Positions 1 to 5,267 of a stretch of DNA of 6,471 nucleotides are shown one piece after another (within the stretch, counting starts at the first letter, position 1; the number at the start of each line of letters is the position of its first letter). The translations under genes and the position numbers were made by a program. A model generated the notes under the pieces. It searched no databases. It was not told where the DNA came from and worked only from the letters and a program-made list of their open reading frames with translations. The stretch spans positions 1-6,471 of the forward strand of contig CALRHY010000042.1 in the NCBI GenBank assembly GCA_943359495.1, written 5' to 3'. This DNA is from Candidatus Uhrbacteria bacterium RIFOXYB12_FULL_58_10. Lineage in GTDB: Bacteria; Patescibacteriota; Patescibacteriia; 2-12-FULL-57-11.

Positions 1-1137
1 AGTGACCGTTGGTGCATGCAGAGATGTTTTTGCAAACAGCACGCCGTCGGTCGTGATATCTCCGGCGTTCTGGCCAGACCCTGCACCAATAATCGTTCCG
101 CTCACCCCGTTTCCAAGATACGCATTCGGTGCACTGATCTTCCACGTCGCATCCAGTCCGTATCCGCCAAATGCTGCACCTGTGGTCGACAACAATCCAT
201 TCGCGGTCAGCGAACCGCTCATAATATCGTTGCCTGATGCATTGATGTACTGCGTGTTGAAATATGTAGTGTCCGCCGCAAGTTGGATTGCTCCAGTGTT
301 TCCGCCGCCGGTCAAACCCGTCCCTGCTGTGACCGCTGTAATAGTGCCATTCCCTCCTCCACCTGATGGCCAGGCGGAAATACAACTGGCGCCAATACAG
401 AATGTAGAGGCGGTGATTGCTTGATTTACATCAATAGTATCTGCCGCAACAGCACCCCCAACATTCAAAAATACTCCCGCACCATCGCCGTTCGTAATAT
501 TCAGTGTCGTTGGCGCGTATTTATTATCAAGACGGATCGTCGCGCCGTCATCCAAAAAAAGGTCTCCAATATATCTACTGGCATAAAAATTTCCTTGAAC
601 ATTCAAATCAAAACCACTCGCACCAACGCCCCAATTCCCGAAATACAAACTAGTCGCTCCTCCTCCATCAACACGAACAGATTTGCCATTTCCAAGATAC
701 AAATCGCCGCCTGTACTGTGAATATCTCCAATGACATTCACCCCGCCGCTTTGTGGTGCAGGTGGCGCCAGCAGGACATAGGGTGTCGTACACGTCTGCG
801 CGCACGTGTTTGCAGTGAGACCTGCCGGACATTGCAAATTTGCAACACACGTGCCGCCACAATTCGTAAACCCGGCACCGCAGGTACAGGAACAGGTATT
901 ACAATCAAAGGCCTGATTCGCACCGCAGACCGGCTCGCCGGCATTTACATAGCATGAGTAATTTGGCGCGATGCCACAAACATCCTGCGTCGGCGTCCCT
1001 GGACAAGCAAAAGAAGCGATGCCGCGCAGCGCTGCAGTACATGTCCCCAATGCTAACGCGCTAGTGGGAAAAATGCCGAGCGACAAGAAAAAAAAGGCGC
1101 TGAATGAAACGAAGTATTTCAAAAAAGGACGCATCAT
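1..1137 (-). CDS. Secreted Cys-rich, fibre-like repeat protein (C-terminus cut by window edge)
   Basis: Reading down from ATG at 1137 there is an open frame of 379 codons that runs off the left edge without a stop. Residues 1-29 form a Sec signal peptide: MMR, a long hydrophobic stretch, then SALA with likely cleavage after Ala29. Residues 33-116 hold 14 cysteines in short CxC, CxxC and CxxxC spacings, suggesting a disulfide-bonded module. From about 130 on the protein is Gly/Thr/Asn-rich and low in charge, with short beta-strand repeats such as GDLYLGNGKSVRVDGG and AYLGNGVSGTIIGAGSGQ. Residues 247-256 read CIGASCISAW, and 272-279 read GTGLTGGG, a motif common in phage tail-fibre and adhesin stalks. 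It starts 3 nt after the stop of the upstream secreted protein, with no Shine-Dalgarno, so the two are probably one operon. It is likely exported as a surface or fibre protein; ligand and full length are unknown. A second ATG is the very next codon. Confidence 0.85.
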   Translation of the reverse strand, partial: MMRPFLKYFVSFSAFFFLSLGIFPTSALALGTCTAALRGIASFACPGTPTQDVCGIAPNYSCYVNAGEPVCGANQAFDCNTCSCTCGAGFTNCGGTCVANLQCPAGLTANTCAQTCTTPYVLLAPPAPQSGGVNVIGDIHSTGGDLYLGNGKSVRVDGGGATSLYFGNWGVGASGFDLNVQGNFYASRYIGDLFLDDGATIRLDNKYAPTTLNITNGDGAGVFLNVGGAVAADTIDVNQAITASTFCIGASCISAWPSGGGGNGTITAVTAGTGLTGGGNTGAIQLAADTTYFNTQYINASGNDIMSGSLTANGLLSTTGAAFGGYGLDATWKISAPNAYLGNGVSGTIIGAGSGQNAGDITTDGVLFAKTSLHAPTVT

Positions 1138-1140
1138 AGG

Positions 1141-2082
1141 TTAGGAACAGCAGGCGATTTTGAGAGAAAGATTACAAGTTGTTGTGATACCATAACCACC
1201 GGATGCGCCGGAAAATTGCCAGAAACTGCCGTACGCACTACTGCTATTTGATGTCCATCCAGCACAGTCGTTCGCCGCCGGTGCAGTAAAACTTGGAGCA
1301 CCATTGGCTATCCAGGTACTTTGTCCGGACGGAAGCGACGCAGCCGCGCAGATCACCGTATGCAGCACTTCATCGGGAGTACAGATGTGCATGCCTTGGC
1401 CGCAGGCTTGGTCTGCTCCCGCATAACCTGACGAGCCACCGGAAACAATATGACCATCGAATGTTCCGACGGTCAGATGGTGGAAGACGCCGCTCGAACA
1501 GCCGCTCGTTGTCGTTTGCCACGTTGCGACACCGTTCGCATCCGAAGTCAGCACTTTCCCTATCCCGGCATTATTACCGATCTTGAGGCCGCCAGCCGTG
1601 ATTGTTCCGTCTGTAAAAATATCACCGGCAGGTACTTGTGTTTGTTGCCCTTGATACGAACCAATAATCGTTCCTTTCGTTCCATCACCAATGTACACCT
1701 GCGGCAGCGTCAGTGCGAGCAAGGGGTCCGGAGTATAGTTGCCCAAACCAGAAGAACCAGAAACCACCAGATCATTACTGAGCAACGTTCCGCCAGACAC
1801 CGTCACGCCGCCGTCGAGTTGCGTCAAACCAGCGACGGTCAGTGTGCCGCCAAAAATACCATCTCCATTGATGTATAGGCTTGCCGATTGCGGTCCAACA
1901 AATCCGGCAGCACTCGCATTCCAAATGGGGCCAGGCAAATTATTTCCCGGCGGTACAGTGCCTGGTGCAGGATTCCAATTCTGTGCCAACACTGGCAATG
2001 CACTAAGCGCGCCAAAAAAAATTCCCGCCGCCCCAAGCGCGCGAACAAACGGCCGTACCACACCAGACCTGCGTTGACGCAT
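1141..2082 (-). CDS. Secreted fibre-like protein with C-terminal lectin-like Cys domain
   Basis: The protein has 313 residues when started at the ATG at 2082. The frame can be opened seven codons earlier at a GTG (2103), but that GTG lies upstream of the promoter's -10 box, so ATG is preferred. Residues 1-33 are a signal peptide: MRQRRSGVVR, a hydrophobic core, then PVLA before Gln34. Residues 65-175 are Gly/Thr-rich short beta repeats, including VYIGDGTKGTIIGSYQG, which matches a unit in the next gene. Residues 176-189 read KVLTSDANGVATWQ, a junction motif frequent in tail-fibre-like and trimeric-stalk proteins. Residues 195-313 form a compact domain with Cys at 195, 227, 234, 245, 273, 303, 311 and 312 and several Trp (257, 276, 288), including ADQACGQGMHICTPDEVL. 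This resembles C-type-lectin-like/DUF1554-type binding domains, but that is an inference. It is probably an extracellular binding protein. It heads a unit with the Cys-rich gene 3 nt downstream. Confidence 0.85.
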   Translation of the reverse strand: MRQRRSGVVRPFVRALGAAGIFFGALSALPVLAQNWNPAPGTVPPGNNLPGPIWNASAAGFVGPQSASLYINGDGIFGGTLTVAGLTQLDGGVTVSGGTLLSNDLVVSGSSGLGNYTPDPLLALTLPQVYIGDGTKGTIIGSYQGQQTQVPAGDIFTDGTITAGGLKIGNNAGIGKVLTSDANGVATWQTTTSGCSSGVFHHLTVGTFDGHIVSGGSSGYAGADQACGQGMHICTPDEVLHTVICAAASLPSGQSTWIANGAPSFTAPAANDCAGWTSNSSSAYGSFWQFSGASGGYGITTTCNLSLKIACCS

Positions 2083-2093
2083 ATGTACTAAAA

Positions 2094-2102
2094 AGTATAC
2101 CA
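2094..2102 (-). promoter_or_regulatory. Extended -10 promoter for the secreted-protein pair
   Basis: The minus strand reads TGG-TATACT: an extended -10 (TGn) followed by a 5/6 match to TATAAT. The -10 lies 11 nt before the ATG at 2082, so the RNA would begin only about 4-5 nt before the start codon. No -35 is recognisable; its position falls inside the preceding terminator stem. The same TGTG(G/C)TATACT core occurs before the membrane-protein gene starting at 4465. Confidence 0.6.
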
Positions 2103-2103
2103 C

Positions 2104-2140
2104 AAAAACAAAACATCTCCGCTGTCGGAGATGTTTTGTT
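2104..2140 (-). terminator. Intrinsic terminator of the sigma/DUF5667 unit
   Basis: A perfect 13-bp stem CAAAACATCTCCG / CGGAGATGTTTTG (15 bp with two flanking A-T pairs) closes a 4-nt loop and is followed on the minus strand by TTTTTG. It begins 2 nt after the stop codon of the DUF5667-like gene. The U-tract directly abuts the extended -10 promoter of the next unit. The T-rich other flank could give some termination in the opposite direction, but no plus-strand gene ends here. Confidence 0.92.
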
Positions 2141-2142
2141 GA

Positions 2143-3336
2143 TTATTTCGGTTGAATACCGTTCATTGTTGTAATTGGTGTTGGACTCATCTGCGTTTGT
2201 GTCCGTTGTTGCAATCGCAAGAGATATTCCCGGTAATACCGTACACGCACTTCTGGCACAAGCTTGGACCATGGCACACCATTGATGCTTTCCGGATGCG
2301 GAAAAAGTTGCGTGGTGTTCACCGGTGCCGTCGGTACTGGTTGCGGCAACGGTTCGTGTGGCGGCAACGCGACCGGGGCATTCATGTTCCCCACAGGAGC
2401 CGTTGGCAAACTCGGTACCGGCGCAATGGGGTGATATGGCTCTAGCATTACCTCTCCTGGAATGGTGGGTGAAACGAATGACGGCGTGTTCACCAATCGA
2501 GAAGGTTCACCTTTGGGTAAAATACCTGGTTCAGTATTCCTTGGCATTGTTGGCATGGTTTGGCTAGGAAGACCAGGCTCCTTTGACGAGACGGTTGGTG
2601 ATGGCCGTTCTTCATTCGGTTCGACCGGCGTTGGCAAAAGTGGCGCGGGAATCATTCCAGCCATCGGATTCAGCGCTTCGAGCGCGTTCCGGCGACGGGT
2701 CAAACGATCTGTAACGAACTGGCGCTGCGTTTCGCTCGGCTGTTCTGGCAAAAAGCGCTCAATACGCTCCGCGTCATTGACGATGAATTGTTCAATCGTC
2801 GACAACGCCCGTTCTGGATCTTTTTGCGCAATCGTCTCTAGATTACCAAACGTGTTTTCGTCAATCTTACGAACAATGCTACGGGACGCATTAGTAGGTG
2901 TGTTCCCGGTTGTTTGGGCAAGCTCCTTATCGACATCGGCAAGCACCTGCGCAAAAACTTCTGTTCCTGGTTGCAATTTTTGTGCTTCATTCAAACGATG
3001 TGCTACGCGACGAGAACGCGCAGCAATACTTGCCTGGGGACTCAACGAAACCGCAGTTTCTTCTACCCTTTCTACGACGCGTTTGACGGAATACAGGAGA
3101 TGCTCTGGAGTCACGTTCTCACTTTCGTATGCGTAGGCTCCCGTTCCACCAAGCGCCAACAAAACAATCAACGCGGGGACGCCGACGCGTACGAATGCGA
3201 AAAAAGATCCTTGCGCATATGCAGGCTGCATTTCCGCCTTCAATGAACGCCACAGTTCATTACGAAACGAACGTCGCGGCGCGATCATCCGACGAAATCG
3301 TATCCAAATCATTCGCTCACGAAACCAAGACAACAT
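2143..3336 (-). CDS. DUF5667-like single-pass membrane protein, putative anti-sigma partner
   Basis: The protein has 397 residues. Residues 1-45 are strongly basic and probably cytoplasmic, with RFRRMIAPRRSFRNELWRSL resembling the short N-terminal helix of sigma-associated DUF5667 proteins. Residues 47-68 form one membrane helix, giving an N-in, C-out topology. Residues 70-200 are mostly helical and charged: PEHLLYSVKRVVERVEE followed by ARSRRVAHRLNEAQKL is the DUF5667 hallmark pattern (LY-x-lK-r-x-E, then rRl-Ea). Residues 225-345 are a Pro-rich, low-complexity linker that could span the cell wall. Residues 355-378 are a short amphipathic segment containing VRYYREYLLRLQQ. The gene starts 2 nt after the sigma-factor stop, so translation is likely coupled. 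No zinc anti-sigma HxxxCxxC motif is present. The anti-sigma role rests on position and topology; a structural envelope role is the alternative. Confidence 0.85.
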   Translation of the reverse strand: MLSWFRERMIWIRFRRMIAPRRSFRNELWRSLKAEMQPAYAQGSFFAFVRVGVPALIVLLALGGTGAYAYESENVTPEHLLYSVKRVVERVEETAVSLSPQASIAARSRRVAHRLNEAQKLQPGTEVFAQVLADVDKELAQTTGNTPTNASRSIVRKIDENTFGNLETIAQKDPERALSTIEQFIVNDAERIERFLPEQPSETQRQFVTDRLTRRRNALEALNPMAGMIPAPLLPTPVEPNEERPSPTVSSKEPGLPSQTMPTMPRNTEPGILPKGEPSRLVNTPSFVSPTIPGEVMLEPYHPIAPVPSLPTAPVGNMNAPVALPPHEPLPQPVPTAPVNTTQLFPHPESINGVPWSKLVPEVRVRYYREYLLRLQQRTQTQMSPTPITTMNGIQPK

Positions 3337-3338
3337 AT

Positions 3339-3833
3339 TTATATTTTCCCTTCTAAAACACCTCGTAATTCTTGCATGACACGAAACGTTGCGACTTTCA
3401 AAGCTCCTTTTTCTTTACCAAGACGCTCTGCCATCTCTTCGTAACTCAGTTCTTCCAAATACTTCATACGAATCAATGTCTGTTTCTCTTTCGGAAATTT
3501 TTCGAGAGCAGAAAGCATGGTCTGCACATCGTAATGCACGGTTGCGCTCTCGGCGAAATCTTTGCCTGGGATAGGCAGATCTTCAATATCCTCTTCGTTC
3601 ACCACCCGGCCGACAGTACGATAGTGATTCGCCAAATGGTTCCGCGTGATCGTATAAATCCAGCTGGATTTGGAGCGCTCTTCGTCGTAGGTTTCAAACG
3701 CGCGTAACGCCTTAATAAAAATCTCTGACACGAGATCTTCAGCAAGCGCTCGATCCCCCACCCGCAAAATGACAAAACGATAAATCTTGTCGAAATGCGT
3801 TTCGTAAAATTGTTGAAATCTGCTGGCGTCCAT
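3339..3833 (-). CDS. ECF-type RNA polymerase sigma factor (sigma-70 family)
   Basis: The protein has 164 residues, normal for group 4 (ECF) sigma factors, which direct RNA polymerase to a small regulon. Region 2 spans about residues 9-72: FYETHFDKIYRFVILRVGD, then AEDLVSEIFIKALRAF (the D-x-V-x-E-x-F core-binding signature) and WIYTITRNHLANHYR (-10 recognition). A short acidic linker (79-98) contains EEDIEDLPIPG. Region 4 spans about 105-157: LEKFPKEKQTLIRMKYLEEL followed by the helix-turn-helix SYEEMAERLGKEKGALKVAT. Region 3 is absent, as expected. It is the first gene of a two-gene unit with the DUF5667-like membrane protein, which may hold it inactive at the membrane. Target promoters are not identifiable from this window. 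The ATG at 3833 fits the family N-terminus. Confidence 0.95.
   Translation of the reverse strand: MDASRFQQFYETHFDKIYRFVILRVGDRALAEDLVSEIFIKALRAFETYDEERSKSSWIYTITRNHLANHYRTVGRVVNEEDIEDLPIPGKDFAESATVHYDVQTMLSALEKFPKEKQTLIRMKYLEELSYEEMAERLGKEKGALKVATFRVMQELRGVLEGKI
3348..3353 (-). promoter_or_regulatory. Possible ribosome binding site for the DUF5667-like gene
   Basis: GAAGGG lies 11 nt upstream of the ATG at 3336, inside the last codons of the sigma gene. It is the only purine-rich Shine-Dalgarno-like sequence found upstream of any gene in this window. The match is partial (AAGG) and the spacing slightly long. Confidence 0.4.
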
Positions 3834-3848
3834 GCGGATTTCTAATTA

Positions 3849-3876
3849 TCTATACACAACGAAGTCCTATTCGTAA
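3849..3876 (-). promoter_or_regulatory. Candidate promoter of the sigma-factor unit
   Basis: On the minus strand a -10-like TATAGA (3849-3854) is preceded by TGTG. A weak -35 candidate, TTACGA (3871-3876), lies 16 nt further upstream. The -10 sits 15 nt before the ATG at 3833, implying a leader of roughly 8 nt. It lies immediately after the terminator of the upstream gene, where a promoter is needed. The -35 match is poor (3/6). Confidence 0.4.
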
Positions 3877-3877
3877 C

Positions 3878-3902
3878 AAAAAAGCCCGCATTTCGCAAGG
3901 CT
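3878..3902 (-). terminator. Intrinsic terminator of the five-helix membrane protein gene
   Basis: The minus strand reads AGCCTTGCGAAATGCGGGCT followed by TTTTT. The stem is AGCC-TGC / GC-G-GGCT, with one bulged T, one G-U pair and a GAAAT loop. It lies about 23 nt after the stop of the membrane-protein gene and separates that gene from the sigma-factor unit. Confidence 0.85.
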
Positions 3903-3925
3903 GCACCATGCTTGTCGGCCTCATA

Positions 3926-4465
3926 CTATTCCTTCGCTTCTCCACGAATCAAAATCATCCCGACAATCGGCAACAAAATCCAACAAAAACGTCCAATATC
4001 ACTGGTAAAGATTTGACGGGTCACAGGCATCAAGTGACCTAACGCACTATCTGGAAGATACGACAAAACGACACTCGTAAGCAAGCCGACATGCAAGATG
4101 GCAAAGGTCAGCACCTGCCACCACTTTCCTTGATCTCCCAAACTAAAACTCCTGGCCAAAGCACTCTTTGAAACAAAGAAAAAGAGTAATAGAAAAACGC
4201 CAACAAAAGTGGTGATCTGAAAAGCAAAGGCGTTGCTGAAATGAACATTCGCTGAAAAAGTCTTGATGTACGGGGCAGTGTTGACGACTGCGAGCGCCAT
4301 GTACACCGCAACAATCAGCATGACGACACGTTCGCGCCCCATCGACAATCCGTAGACAAACGAGCCGATTACAAAAAACAGCAGGATGAATAAATCCCAC
4401 GTTGGGCTCGCCACGTTAATCTGACTCAGCTGGTGAGCAATGGCACCAAGGTCAATGGAAGGCAT
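3926..4465 (-). CDS. Five-helix membrane protein of unknown function, loosely CvpA-like
   Basis: The protein has 179 residues from ATG 4465. An in-frame TTG at 4483 could add six residues, but it lies only 4 nt past the -10 box, about where transcription should start, so it is unlikely. Predicted helices are at about 23-42, 46-63, 81-100, 116-136 and 159-173. Short polar loops contain MGRERV (42-47) and SLGDQGKWW (108-116). The N-terminal WDLFILLFFVIGSFVYGLSMGRE has the general look of CvpA-type proteins (Asp in the first helix, Gly-rich turn, basic loop), but no diagnostic motif was recognised. It is monocistronic, with its own promoter and terminator, and divergent from the DUF1761-like gene. 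The C-terminus RGEAKE is charged. Expression as a real protein is likely; function is unknown. Confidence 0.8.
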   Translation of the reverse strand: MPSIDLGAIAHQLSQINVASPTWDLFILLFFVIGSFVYGLSMGRERVVMLIVAVYMALAVVNTAPYIKTFSANVHFSNAFAFQITTFVGVFLLLFFFVSKSALARSFSLGDQGKWWQVLTFAILHVGLLTSVVLSYLPDSALGHLMPVTRQIFTSDIGRFCWILLPIVGMILIRGEAKE

Positions 4466-4487
4466 GGGAGAAAAAAGGAACAAACAA

Positions 4488-4496
4488 AGTATAGCA
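4488..4496 (-). promoter_or_regulatory. Extended -10 promoter of the five-helix membrane protein gene
   Basis: The minus strand reads TGC-TATACT, an extended -10 with a 5/6 core match, 22 nt before the ATG at 4465. No good -35 is visible. The wider sequence TGTGCTATACT differs at one base from TGTGGTATACT in front of the secreted-protein pair. Confidence 0.6.
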
Positions 4497-4561
4497 CACC
4501 GCTCGTCTGATACCCTCTTTCCGTTTAGACTATCACCAACCTACTCTTCTCACTCTTCTGT

Positions 4562-4993
4562 ATGCCCACAGTCCCCGTCAATTACCTCGCCGTACTCGTC
4601 GCCGCGGTCGCCAGCATGATTATCGGCTCGTTGTGGTACGGCCCGCTGTTTGGCAAACCATGGATGGCACTCATGGGCATGACACCAGAGAAAATTGCCG
4701 CAGCAAAAGGCAAAAGCATGGCAATGAACTACGGACTTATGTTCGTCGGATCTTTAGTTATGAGTTTTGTCTTGGCACACAGTCTGTTCTTCGTCACCAG
4801 CACATACATCCACACCACGTATCTCATCGTCGGCATGACGGTCGGCTTCTGGAGCTGGCTTGGATTCGTTGCACCGGTCACCCTCGGCAGCGTTTTGTGG
4901 GAAAACAAGAGCTGGAATCTCTGGCTCTTAAACAACGGCTACTACATCGTCACATTGGTCGTCATGGGGGTGATTCTTGCCCTTTGGAAATAG
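4562..4993 (+). CDS. DUF1761-like four-helix membrane protein
   Basis: The protein has 143 residues, the usual size for the DUF1761 family, small integral membrane proteins of unknown biochemical role. The family signature is in the first helix and following loop: IGSLWYGPLFGKPWMALMG (residues 21-39). A short amphipathic stretch follows (TPEKIAAAKGKSM, 41-53). Predicted helices are at about 7-25, 57-78, 86-109 and 124-141. WENKSWNLWLLNNGYY (113-128), before the last helix, also fits the family. The 96 bp shared with the divergent membrane gene contain no Shine-Dalgarno; the 30 nt before the ATG are pyrimidine-rich. A weak -10-like TAGACT (4526-4531) is the only promoter candidate on this strand. 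It is the only plus-strand gene here and converges on dnaJ. Confidence 0.88.
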   Translation: MPTVPVNYLAVLVAAVASMIIGSLWYGPLFGKPWMALMGMTPEKIAAAKGKSMAMNYGLMFVGSLVMSFVLAHSLFFVTSTYIHTTYLIVGMTVGFWSWLGFVAPVTLGSVLWENKSWNLWLLNNGYYIVTLVVMGVILALWK

Positions 4994-5049
4994 CACATCC
5001 AACCGATATCGTTAGGGGGTTTGGGGGACGGCGACTGTTTGAGCTCCTT

Positions 5050-5065
5050 GGTTCTGCCCAGAGCC
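5050..5065. repeat. Small inverted repeat
   Basis: GGTTCT-GCCC-AGAGCC forms a 6-bp stem with one G-T pair and a 4-nt loop. No T-run follows on either strand, so it is not a classical terminator. Confidence 0.4.
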
Positions 5066-5080
5066 AGTTGCTAAAGGCAG

Positions 5081-5099
5081 CCCTTCGACAGGCTCAGGG
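5081..5099. repeat. REP-like motif CCCTTCGACAGGCTCAGGG
   Basis: This imperfect palindrome has CCCT/AGGG ends (extendable by GCA/TGC with one bulge). From memory, the same core (CCTTCGACAGGCTCAGG and close variants) recurs in intergenic regions of many unrelated bacterial genomes and yields spurious peptides such as HPEPVEG, which the minus strand encodes here. It lies between two converging genes, the usual site of REP-type elements. Copy number in this genome cannot be judged from the window. Confidence 0.6.
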
Positions 5100-5127
5100 T
5101 GCAATGTCTTAACTAAAAGACATTGCA
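5100..5127. repeat. Perfect 11-bp hairpin next to the REP-like motif
   Basis: TGCAATGTCTT (5100-5110) and AAGACATTGCA (5117-5127) are perfect complements around a 6-nt loop AACTAA. The hairpin begins 1 nt after the REP-like motif. No T-run follows on either strand, which argues against an intrinsic terminator; it could block exonucleases or be part of a mobile palindromic unit. Confidence 0.7.
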
Positions 5128-5132
5128 GAAAG

Positions 5133-5177
5133 AACTCGCGGAGGGCGCATTTATAATCCCAGCGAGTTTCGCCCTCC
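5133..5177. repeat. Two interleaved inverted repeats (alternative or pseudoknotted stems)
   Basis: Arm A AACTCGC (5133-5139) pairs with GCGAGTT (5162-5168). Arm B GGAGGGCG (5140-5147) pairs with CGCCCTCC (5170-5177). The order is A, B, A', B', so the stems cannot both form as simple nested hairpins. There are 0 nt between A and B and 1 nt between A' and B', leaving little room for a pseudoknot, so two competing hairpins are more likely. Both arms are perfect (7 and 8 bp). Confidence 0.65.
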
Positions 5178-5192
5178 CCCAAAATCTTTTTG

Positions 5193-5218
5193 ATTCTTTT
5201 GGGATTCGCCAAAAGAAT
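5193..5218. repeat. Perfect 10-bp hairpin
   Basis: ATTCTTTTGG (5193-5202) and CCAAAAGAAT (5209-5218) are perfect complements with a 6-nt loop GATTCG. A competing pairing exists between CCCAAAA (5178-5184) and TTTTGGG (5197-5203). No T-run follows the stem on either strand. Confidence 0.65.
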
Positions 5219-5224
5219 GTCGGA

Positions 5225-5238
5225 CGGTTTCGAGACCG
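5225..5238. repeat. Short hairpin in the array
   Basis: CGGT (5225-5228) pairs with ACCG (5235-5238), extended by one T-G pair, around a TCGA loop. On its own it would be unremarkable; it is listed because it sits between two longer perfect hairpins. Confidence 0.3.
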
Positions 5239-5247
5239 ATGTTGTGG

Positions 5248-5267
5248 ATCCCCTTCTTCAAGGGGAT
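5248..5267. repeat. Perfect 8-bp hairpin just downstream of dnaJ
   Basis: ATCCCCTT (5248-5255) and AAGGGGAT (5260-5267) pair around a 4-nt loop. It lies 15 nt past the dnaJ stop on the minus strand. No T-run follows there, so it is a possible 3'-end stabilising structure or weak terminator. On the plus strand a run TTTTT occurs only at 5276-5280, about 8 nt after the stem, which is too far for a standard terminator. Confidence 0.6.

Larger units (their letters stand above)
5020..5183. repeat. Outer 9-bp inverted repeat bracketing a structured intergenic block
   Basis: TTTGGGGGA at 5020-5028 is perfectly complementary to TCCCCCAAA at 5175-5183. The 146 nt between contain several smaller inverted repeats. 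In RNA the pairing could close a multi-helix domain; in DNA it resembles the ends of a miniature element. No target-site duplication was seen at the flanks, and the G-rich arm could match by chance. Confidence 0.4.

Noticed and set aside
2..957. Plus-strand open frames at the left edge (2-424 and 421-957)
   Set aside because: They lie opposite the minus-strand gene with signal peptide and repeats; their sequences are low-complexity mirror artefacts.
85..1674. Repeated short sequences in the two secreted-protein genes as a CRISPR array
   Set aside because: There are only two diverged copies, 1.5 kb apart and inside coding frames.
2083..2103. GTG start seven codons upstream for the lectin-like secreted protein
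   Set aside because: The GTG lies upstream of the -10 box and would not be in the transcript; the ATG at 2082 also gives a normal signal peptide.
2462..3136. Plus-strand open frame of 224 codons opposite the DUF5667-like gene
   Set aside because: It is Ser/Arg-rich with no domain pattern; the minus strand carries the membrane helix and DUF5667 pattern.
4466..4483. TTG start six codons upstream for the five-helix membrane protein
   Set aside because: It lies 4 nt past the -10 box, at or before the expected transcription start.
5015..5027. GGGGGTTTGGGGG as a G-quadruplex
   Set aside because: There are only two long G-runs; four are needed for an intramolecular quadruplex.
5085..5092. TTCGACAGG resembling the tmRNA 5' consensus
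   Set aside because: No matching acceptor stem, T-arm or tag reading frame; the match is part of the REP-like core.
5012..5212. Minus-strand 66-codon frame between dnaJ and the DUF1761-like gene
   Set aside because: It runs through the inverted repeats and contains HPEPVEG, a peptide produced by translating the REP-like motif.
5225..5240. GGTTTCGAGACC resembling a tRNA T-arm
   Set aside because: The stem and loop lengths do not fit a T-arm, and no anticodon or acceptor stem is nearby.
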